DNA of 11,209 bases from Parachlorella kessleri. Lineage: Eukaryota; Chlorophyta; Trebouxiophyceae; Chlorellales; Chlorellaceae. A model generated the notes under the pieces. The model made no database searches. It was not told the DNA's origin and saw only the letters and a program-made list of their open reading frames with translations. Shown piece after piece: positions 1 through 8,500 of this stretch (position 1 is its first letter; each line of letters opens with the position of its first letter). The stretch is from NCBI GenBank assembly GCA_001598975.1, contig BBXU01000623.1:1-11209 (forward strand), in the 5' to 3' direction. The position numbers and the translations under genes are program-made.

Positions 1-60
1 ACACCCACCACCCACCCACACACAACGCGCGCGCGCACCAGAGCGCGCGCACACAAACGC
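1..60. repeat. Simple CCCA/CA and GC-alternating repeat at the left edge
   Basis: CACC/CACA-type repeats (about 1-25) followed by two alternating GC blocks. It lies inside the intron after exon 12 of the TmcB-like gene (donor GTTAGC at 84), so it is intronic and G-rich on the transcribed-sense strand. Confidence 0.8.
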
Positions 61-84
61 CTGCCACGGAACTGCAAGGCTAAC

Positions 85-2594
85 CTGCATGCCGTTGATC
101 CAAGCGGTCCGGAAAGGTATATACCGCACATACATGTAGCAGAGGTATGTAGTAATGATGATACACGCAATGGCCTGCAAGCAGCAGGACGTGCATATAA
201 GGCGGGCTGGCAGGGTTGGCAAGGCGTGTTTTGCGCGACCCAGGGGCCTCGTCATTTATCCACCTGGATCTTGGTGTAGCTGGGAAATATCTGGTTGATG
301 AGAGTAAGCAGGGAAATCAGTGCATATCGCCAGAAAGCACTCCTGCATCCACAGCATAAGATTTTCGGCCGATCAGCCCCTTGTTTGCAGGCAGTGCGCA
401 TACGCTGACGCTCGACACCTGCAGCTTACCTGCTGTGGGCCTGAGAGTTGAGCTCAGCACTCGTCGGGTTCAGCTCTGAGGTAGCCACAGCAAAGAAGAA
501 CGCCATCCCAATCGACAGGAGCTGCAGAAGAAGCGCGTGTCAGCATCATCACATCACACAACCTTGTTACCCGCTCAATAGAATGTCAGTAATCACGTCT
601 CCAGCGCTCACAGTAGCCATCATGGCTGCAGAATGCGAGCGATCGCAGCTTGCTTGCAGAGACTCACCGCAGCGACGATGGAGACACCTATGGCTGCTAG
701 GTTGGATGACGAGTAGCAAACCACGCTGCGGAACTTCTGCGCAACCGGGAAAACAGTTGTTTGTCAGAAACCAACCAAATCACTGACTAAGCAGACAGTA
801 CGCACGCAGGCGTGGACTCGATGCCAGGCCCCACCATTCCAGAACCGTCATCAAGCAGAAGGCACCGCACCTCATTTACTATGGGAGACGCTGAATAGGT
901 GCAGTCCAGGGCAACCACAAAAAACCCAAGCGTGCTGATGTAGAAAATCTCAAAAAAGAAAGTCACAGCGGCTTTGAGTACCTTGGTCAGCCTGCAAAGA
1001 TTTCTCCAACTTCCTTCCAGCTCACAGAGGAGGGGTTGTCCTAGGCTGCCTTCTGGCCGGTGCCGACAGGGTATCACTCGGCGCTTAGCTACGGCTGGGC
1101 GGCAAGGCCTGGGAGTATTATATTTTTTCTGCCTTCTGGCTTCATGACCAAGGGAAGCTCAACCACAGATTCAGCAGCACTCACCAGAGGTAGTGGGACT
1201 GGCTGCTTTTGTGCTTGATGGCAATAAAACCGCAGCCCGCAGCAGAAAGCAGCAAGATAGCAGCCATGGAAAACAAAATGGCCATGTAGAGGCCATGGTC
1301 TGCACCGATCAGGCCAGCATCAGACTAAGATGTGCTATGTAAACCAATCTGCATCTAGAAAGGATGCAGCAGTGCTGACAACTGTGCCTATCCTCAGCGG
1401 CATCTAAATACAGGGCAAGCATAAGTGCACTTACTTCCGTCGATCAGTCCAATGCCCGGCGGGAGCAAGTCCGTGAAGCAAAACCAGCCTGCAGTTTCAG
1501 ACTCGAAAGGTCAGCTTGTGGGTTCACCCAAGCACAGACCCATAGTGCGGCTGTAAGCTGGGTTGTAGATGCTGGCCTCACAGCCCCACAAAGGCCACTC
1601 ACTCAGCCACTTCCAGTACCTGCAGGGAGCAGAATGGATATCGTTAGCCCTTATAGTGTTTTCTGGCATGTCGCATTGTATTTGCAGTGGGCGCGCAGTT
1701 GCTGCAATTCGCACAGTTGTCCAGCAGGCACTCAGCCGTCCTTATCTCCATCTGCTGCAAGCCGCCATTGCGTCCCTACTAGCCATGGTTATGCAGACAA
1801 ACAGCATGCAGCTTACCAGGCCTCGAAATCAAGCCTCCATGGGAAGTTGTAGCCAATGAAGAAAACGGCTAGCTGCAAAGGCCAGCAGCTCGAGCAGCTT
1901 CGTCACTTATGGAATGGTTGCGGAAAGCACGCTTGAAGACTGAACTACCGCACGCATGCGTACCTTACGGCATACATGCCACACACAAGCCCCACCTGCA
2001 GGTAGTCGATCACCATGACAGACAGGGCAAACCTCCAGCCCTCGACCAGCCGCTCTTTGGACAGACTGTGCAGAACACAAAACACTGCCTCCTGCAGCAG
2101 CACACACGCCAGGCCGTAAGGCGCTTCTGTGGAGTGGGCATGCCAGAGACAGCTGAGGGGGAACAGTGCGACATAAGCGAGAGGACTCTGTCGGGCATAG
2201 CTGTGCGGTCCCGATTGCCAGCCAGGAGTTCCTTTGCATACCGAGCCTCCCCCGGTCATGAGCCTCCCTAATGCTTAGACTGCTTCAAACTTGGCAGACC
2301 GTTCTGCCCTTGAGCTTACCTGAATACCTCCTCGCTGCGTGAGGACCTCGGCGGAGGCATCTCCACCCTCCTGATCTTGCAGCCGCTCTCCGCTCTCGCT
2401 GCCTGCTGAAAAGCCTCCAATACGGGGTGGTGACGGGCACAGGCGGCTGGCTGGGGCCAGTGCAGAGGCAGGGTAACTGATCAGGTGGCTCTTTTCGCAA
2501 TGATGGCTTTGTCACCTTGCGCAGAGGCGGTATCGCCGCCTCCAGAGCCTGCGCTACTGAAACTAGCTGACCGTTTCAAAGAAGCTTTGCTCAT
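85..2594 (-). CDS. TmcB-like polytopic membrane protein, 5' part (12 exons, continues off the left edge)
   Basis: Exons on the minus strand: 2594-2516, 2450-2320, 2091-1996, 1872-1817, 1619-1603, 1488-1435, 1299-1185, 991-806, 725-668, 521-430, 342-264 and 174-85. They give 351 uninterrupted codons; all introns are GT-AG and all phases match. The start ATG (2594) opens a Ser/Gly-rich cytosolic-looking tail (MSKASLKRSASF...). From residue 71 the protein reads EAVFCVLHSLSKERLVEGWR, a family-like segment. Hydrophobic segments follow at about 91-109, 149-172, 190-211, 255-277, 301-313 and 323-338, with an ELNP motif at 280-283. This layout resembles the N-terminal membrane region of TmcB proteins of Dictyostelium, ciliates and algae, which often carry PAS domains further on; that part lies outside the window. 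Family membership rests on recalled resemblance. Function is unknown here; sensing or signalling is inference. Exon 2 and the 65-nt first intron are the least certain parts. Confidence 0.72.
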
Positions 2595-2890
2595 GTTGCT
2601 ATTCAGCAGTCCTCCCCTGCGATCAAGGCCTCCGCAGGAGCAGCGCTGCTGTCTGTAATCAGGCCATTAGCGACATATCAAAGTTATTTGCACCAAGTAC
2701 GAAAGTATCTGAGGAAAACATAAACAAACGCTGCAGCTCAGTGAGTTCGGGCGCTCAATGGAGCCACAGCATGTGCGCGCCATGGTAGGGCGCAACATGA
2801 TTTGTCGACATATCTCCATGCCTGCGAAATTGACTACGAGTGGTGTCTCTCCGCCCTGCTGCGACCCCCGGGCATGCCCTTCCCTGTGGA

Positions 2891-3106
2891 TGTCCTGGGT
2901 GTGTCAGGGTGTCCGGGGTGTCCTAGGTGTGTCAGGGTGTCCTGGGAGTGTCGGGGTGTCCCGGGGTGCCCTAGGTGTGTCAGAGTGTCCTGGGTGTTTC
3001 AGGGTGTCCGGGGTGTCCTAGGTGTGTCAGGGTGTCCTGGGAGTGTCGAGGTGTCCCGGGTTGCCCTAGGTGTGTCAGGGTGTCCTAGGTGTGTTATGGT
3101 GTCTTG
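2891..3106. repeat. G-rich minisatellite, two 95-bp copies of a TGTCC/TGTCAGGG core plus a partial third
   Basis: Copy one (2891-2985) and copy two (2986-3080) align with only a few mismatches; a partial third starts at 3081. Each copy is itself five 19-bp pieces built from cores of about 9-10 bases such as TGTCCTAGG and TGTCAGGG. The overlapping plus-strand ORFs here (Gly/Val/Cys/Ser repeats) are translations of the repeat and not genes. It lies about 300-510 bases upstream of the TmcB-like start codon. Confidence 0.9.
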
Positions 3107-3662
3107 ATTGTCCGTACTGTGGTCGCTGCCTGTGTTCAGTCAGGATCGTGCGTCGTGCTGGTCGTGCGAACAGAGTTGAAGGCAGACTGTAGTGACAGGG
3201 GCGCTGCAGTTATTAGGAAGGGTGGCAGGTAGTTCGAACATGAATGAGAGATGAGGTGGACGGACAGTACTGCACTAGTGCTTGAAGCTGAGTGCGCCCG
3301 AGTCTTGCCCGAGTTCTGAGTTCTGCTGTGTTTAGTCAGGGTGGCAGGCATGCAGTCGAAGTGTAGGTACGGATATACTTGGCCGTGCTTGCCAGTGCTT
3401 TGGGTCACACAGGGCATGGAGAAAGTGGGACCTGCTGCCGTGCTGATACACAACATGTCCTACAACCCCCGCTGCCGAATGTCAGTGGGCATGTTGCTGA
3501 CCTGCCAGGGTGATAGCAGCGATTGCAGGGCAAATAAACGGCACAAACACTAAGGCTGAACAGGGAACAACACCGGCTGGACTGGCGACAGAACTGCCCC
3601 TGTTGGGACGGAGAACTGTGGTGGGCAACCTATACTAGTCCAGTGTGCTGCAGCAGGGTCTC

Positions 3663-3761
3663 CAGCAGGTCGCACCCCAACGGTCTGACCCGATCATCTT
3701 CCCCCATCACCATCGCCACATGTTGTGTGCAGGCCCCCCCAACAGCAGGTCGCACCCCAAC
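3663..3761. repeat. 19-bp direct repeat, 80 bases apart
   Basis: CAGCAGGTCGCACCCCAAC occurs exactly at 3663-3681 and 3743-3761. A degenerate third copy starts near 3859 (CAGCAGGTAGCACGTCGAACC). This looks like decayed tandem duplication; no gene overlaps it. Confidence 0.8.
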
Positions 3762-4265
3762 ACAGGCAGCAGAGCGCAGACAGCAATCATGCACAACATC
3801 TCGGGACCCGCTGGAAGGTACGGATGACTGGGGCGTGGGGGGGTAGGGCAATTCCCACCAGCAGGTAGCACGTCGAACCCGTCAGCGGAGCATTGATGAT
3901 CATCACTGATGATCACCGGAACTGAAGGTACACTCTAGCAGCAAGCCAGCGGTGGGAGAAGGGCAGGGCGACCGCCACACGCAGACAGAATCCGGTGCCA
4001 TAGCGTCAGCGATGGCGCAACACGTCGCGTCCTGTCGCGCCTCAACCAGGGACGTTCCCTCCACGGGAAACCCCTCACGGAGCCCCCTGAAAAATCCCTT
4101 CGCTCTGTCTAGAGGGCATGCCCAACAAGCCTTGCAGGGTCCAAGAATCGTTTCTGTAATAAGACAATTGCCAGTCACAATGCAAAGCGGCTCCGTGAGG
4201 CAATTCTCCCAGGGGAGCCGCAGCATGCGCGCCACGCGGATATGCGAATTGCCCGACATATCGCA

Positions 4266-4295
4266 ACAGATCAGACTGGCCACAGATCAGACTGG
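4266..4295. repeat. 14-bp tandem direct repeat
   Basis: ACAGATCAGACTGG is present at 4266-4279 and again at 4282-4295, a 16-base period. No function is evident. Confidence 0.8.
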
Positions 4296-4397
4296 TGCAC
4301 CATGGTGGTGGCTGCCGGGCAGGCAAGGTGCTACGGCCAAGGTAAAGACAGACAGCCTTGGCAGCAAAGAACGGCGGTGTGCCTGACAAAATCCACC

Positions 4398-4417
4398 AGT
4401 CTAGTCTAGTCTAGTCT
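4398..4417. repeat. AGTCT microsatellite, four copies
   Basis: Four perfect AGTCT units in the region downstream of the NFU poly(A) signal. Short and without evident function. Confidence 0.85.
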
Positions 4418-4864
4418 AACAGCGTTCCGCCACCTGACCATGCTGCCGTGAGTCCCCCAAATGGGGCCAAAATCCACCAAAACGGTTGTTATTCAATATC
4501 AAGTTGATGGCAGGCAGCGCCAAAGAGGAGACGTTGGGGCGCGCAGGCTTTGAATCATTAGTGAGTGGAAAAGTGCCCAGTCGCACAGGAAGCTGCGCTA
4601 TGACGCATACCCACGCACCAGATGAATCACTACCCACATGTGGTGGCAACAGGGTGGCACCCGCCCTCGAGTGGCTGGCAGCGTCTCAGCAGCAGGCAGA
4701 GCAACTGAAGGGGAGCAAGGCTCTTGCTCCAGATCCGAGACGAGTAACGTGAAGAGAACTTAGCTGGACCGCACAAAGCACCGTAGGTTGGGAAGGCCAG
4801 GCGGAGGGCGTAGGTCAGGAGCTCCAGGTAAGTCACAAGCATATGACAGGATTACCAACCCCTC

Positions 4865-4869
4865 TTACA
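4865..4869 (-). terminator. TGTAA poly(A) signal of the NFU gene
   Basis: On the minus strand this reads TGTAA, the usual green-algal polyadenylation signal, about 150 bases after the NFU stop codon. Cleavage would be expected 10-20 bases further, near 4850. The motif is short and occurs by chance elsewhere, so its position after the stop is the main support. Confidence 0.5.
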
Positions 4870-5019
4870 AACTCACAGGCTGAGTCTTGAAAATCAGACA
4901 CACGCTTATGTCAGAAGGCACATGCAAAGCAGAGCTCATATCGTCAGGTATCAGAAGTTGCATAGACAGCTCCCTGCCACTGTGTCTCTGCACAACATGA
5001 GGTCGCACCACCACAGAGT

Positions 5020-5592
5020 CTACTCTTCGATAAAAACCACCTCTTTGATGTCAGGGAACTTGTCCTTCACTGCCGCCTTGACGCCCATGCCGATCGGCGG
5101 GGGACCCACGTAACGCAGCCGGCACACCCCCTCCTCCACTGCGCAGTAAGGGGCAGAGGTATACTGGCTCGTTGCCACTGGCAAGGTGGGTCTCCCCCTG
5201 GAATCCACAGCTGCCTACAAGCGCTGTGTAGCCGGACATAATGCAATGATATGGCAGGCCCTGCGCAGGATGACAGGCTAGCAGGGCTTAGGCCAAATCA
5301 ACAGCATGCAAATGACGCCCTGCCGGGTTTGTTTGCACAAGTGGTCATCTAGCTGTCGTCCTAGGCAGCCTCGTCATAAGGGCGGCTAGTGCTGACACCT
5401 CCCCTATACAAGGGGTGTGATACGAGGCACCCCGCTGGCTTGGGCAGCATGCGCAGCTTTCTACCGTCGCTTCTTCCCTTGCATACCTGAGAGCACGTCC
5501 ACAAAGCCTCCATACGAGCTTATTGCGCCTCGGATCATATTAAGGTGCATGTCCACCGCCTCCACGCTGGCAGACAGATTTGGCGCGCCAAC
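5020..5592 (-). other. Exons 10-11: second, cysteine-depleted NFU domain and stop
   Basis: Exon 10 (5592-5487) gives [20 protein letters not shown] and YGGFVDVLS. Exon 11 (5138-5020) gives [20 protein letters not shown] and then [19 protein letters not shown] followed by TAG. Fold elements match NFU, but the CxxC is replaced by GPPPIGMG; only Cys493, in a beta strand, remains. Land-plant plastid NFU proteins likewise have a C-terminal NFU repeat without CxxC, so this is the expected plastid arrangement and not gene decay. Confidence 0.88.
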
Positions 5593-8500
5593 CTGCAATG
5601 CAACTGGCTATGAATGTACAGCTGCGCTTGCTTCGTTGCAGCGTCCGTTTAGGCATGCGCCTTACAGGGCTGCCTCAGATGAGCGTGTGTAAAAAGCAAC
5701 GAGTGCTGCAAAATCTTGCGCAGGGAGGTAGGAAGAGTGGGGAGCCCCAATGCCTGCATATACAACGGCAGTGAGGCCTGCAGCCAGCCAAGCATTTTGA
5801 TGCGGGTGAACAACTTGGTCCTATCACGACCGCATGGGATGAGCGTGTGCAATGCTTAGCGGGCCACAAACCACATCACCCACCTGCATCACTTCCTTCA
5901 GCAGATCTCCAAATGCTGCTTTGAGCGCCCGCTCGATGCCCATCTTCATAGTTGCAGAGGAAGATGGGCAGGTGCCGCATGCGCCCTGCATGTAAAGAGG
6001 TGGAGAAGATCAGGCGGCGACGCTTCCCTAGCATACTGCGACCTGCCACACCGCACAATGGCAGCTTCAGAGGGACGACAAAGGCTGCAGTGACTACAGT
6101 GCTCCCGCTCACACGCTGGTATAAGGTGAGCAACGCTGTTACTAGACTTCTCGAGCAGGCCACTCGCTGGGGAGATACATGGCGCTCAGGGATGCAAGCA
6201 ACTGCAGACACTCCATACCCAGGTAGGAAGACAGTTTTTCACCAGAGACAGAGCTGCTGACACCACAATCTTCTTACCCTGCAAGGGGCAATGCCATGGT
6301 ACAGGGCATAGCCATGTCAGTCCTGGCCACCCACCCGCCCTGCTGCCTTGTATACCTAACCTAACCCTCCAGTGTTTGAGATTGCTCACTGTTGCCACGC
6401 ACCTGCAGCTGCAGCATCACCACGCCGTTTTCCACCCCCACCACATCCACGTTGCCTCCATCCGCAATCAGGAAGGGCCTCACGTCGTCCAGCACCCGAT
6501 CAACCGCCTCGACAGTCAGCTTGGGTGGCCCGCCACCGTTGCCGGACCTGCTGCTGGCGGCAGCTGCTGCTGAACTATCTCCCACAGTGCGGTGGACGGA
6601 GGCACGGGCGAAGGGGGTCACCACCTGGCACAGAGCAGCAGAGGAGGGTGGCAGGGTTTGCAGCCATGAAGCAGTAGTCGATGCAAGCTGCTCAGGAAGA
6701 AGGGTAACTGCACACGAGCAGAAACTGAGCTTCTCTCAACAAAGAAGCCATCAAGGCCGCTCAAAAGCCTCCCCGTCTTATGTGGCTCCTGCTCAAGGAA
6801 TGCACACCTGCTTTGGCTGCTGGGCCGGCTGCCGCGCTTGCTGTGCACCGGCCTCGCTGGCGCCTGCTGCAGCTGCCGCTGCTGCTCCTAAGCGGCCTGC
6901 GTCGCTTGAGCCAGCGGGCATGGTCTCCTCGGTTTGGTCACCAATGACTGCGCTCCAGTTGTCTCCTTCAACCGCCTTGATAAGGTTCAGCCGCCTGCAC
7001 AGCAGAGACTACTGTAGCTGGCACGAGAACATGGCACCAGCCAACCAGGAAGAGGCCCATAAAATTCAAGCCAAGCCGGCTCCTGGTTGTCACACGCTGT
7101 CACACATCAGCCACCTTTACCGGAAGGGAATAACAAGCTTGTCGGCACTCCCTAAGTCAAGAGTACATTGCACACCATAGGGATTGAAGAGCCCTAACGA
7201 GGTCAAGCCATCAATGCACTTGATTGCCTTGCTATCGCTTGCCTTGTCTTGGCATCCACAGTCTCCCCGTCCACGGCATCATGGAGATTCTCTCCCATGG
7301 CCTACAGTAGTGTAGCGCGGTCTGACAACAGGGAAAGCTTGCCGTACCCCAAGAGAGCTGCGAGACCGCTGACAATTGTACAAGCAATGTTTACAAACGT
7401 GCCAGCCTCCACTGAGCCATCAAGGTGCGCCCCCGGGAAAACCATCACCCACCAGCCATACACACCCATGGCACGAAAGCAATACTACCAGGGCAGTCAA
7501 CCAACCACGTTCTCCGGTGGAGTCGCCACCGTAGGAACCCTAGTTGAGCGAGAGCAGGTGCACCACCCACCATAGCCTTGACCGCAAACAGCCTTTCTTC
7601 GTAATCCTCTGCCTTCTGCCGTGCTAGCACCTCAGACTATGTCTGAGCACTTCCGCTGTCCCACGCTGTCCCAGTGTGCCTCTAAAACAAAGCAGCGGAC
7701 GATGTGGGCCTAACACCCGCAGCACCCACCTTGCGCATCTTGAGCTTCTTCTCCTCGTAGGCGGCCCTCTGCTCAGGTGTCATGTGGTCTGTGCTGAAGG
7801 TCGTGCCCTCCCACTCATCCTGCTCAGCCCCGTTGCCTGCGCAGATTGCAAGTATCACTCTCTGGATTTACTTGGCTGTGGTCCGGCAGTGTATCATGTG
7901 TGCTATTCTCAGTCATGTGCCAGTCTACTATGTCTCGACCTGCGTGATGCATGATGTTGCGCATGGTACATTGCAATGTGATACAATATAAATCACGCCT
8001 GGCACAGCATTGCCGCCTCCCATCAGCGCCACTGCGTCCATGCCTCACTGAGCTAAACAAGCCGTGAAATGCCTGTACTGACCAAGACGAAGTGAACAAG
8101 CTCGTGCCTGGTGGCAGTGCCCCCGACCCTCCATATATATCAACTGCCTCACCCTCCCCGTTTCACAGACTATGACATTTTCTTCCGCCCCGGCTGACTA
8201 GCTCGGCCCCCACCTCCACATGCAAATGCACTGACCCTACCCGCCCCACATACTGCAATATCACCTTCCGCCCCCTGCTGACTAGTCGCCGCTTGGGAGC
8301 TAGGAGCCTACCTGCCGGCAGCATCCCCGTCTCCAATGCAAACGGGCTGACCCTCCCCACCTCACACACTCCAACATCATGTCCGCCCCTGATGAGTAAT
8401 TGCTGAGTAATGGCCTACCTGGCGGCAGTGTCCCCGCCTCCTCCAGCCAGTTGGCGGCCTCCCGCTCCAGCAGTGACCGGGACTGCATGGCCTTGTTGGC

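Larger units (their letters stand above)
2595..4864. other. Intergenic: repeat-bearing region upstream of the TmcB-like gene
   Basis: About 2.3 kb without a gene I can support. It contains a G-rich minisatellite, a 19-bp direct repeat, a 14-bp tandem repeat and an AGTCT microsatellite, listed separately, and a 10-bp palindrome GATGATCATC at 3895-3904. The two overlapping open frames at 3952-4386 (plus) and 3903-4283 (minus) have no recognisable motif. Its 2595 end should contain the 5' UTR and promoter of the TmcB-like gene. Confidence 0.5.

Noticed and set aside
1907..2271. Several overlapping 60-120 codon ORFs on both strands
   Set aside because: Only the minus-frame segment 2091-1996 fits as an exon of the TmcB-like gene; the others are frame shadows or intron read-through.
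2758..3107. Two plus-strand ORFs with Val/Ser/Gly/Cys repeats
   Set aside because: They are simply the minisatellite read in two frames; both stay open because the repeat lacks stops.
3952..4386. 144-codon plus-strand ORF overlapping a 126-codon minus-strand ORF (3903-4283)
   Set aside because: Neither has a recognisable motif, a consistent splice context or conserved-looking composition. Open frames of this size on both strands are expected by chance in this base composition.
6354..6375. CCTAACCTAACCC, telomere-like
   Set aside because: Only two short imperfect units within an NFU intron; too little for a telomere or an interstitial telomeric array.
6392..7180. 262-codon plus-strand ORF, the longest in the window
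   Set aside because: It is antisense to exons 7 and 8 of the NFU gene, whose minus-strand translation shows clear NFU motifs. The plus frame is Ser/Pro/Ala/Cys-rich with no family resemblance.
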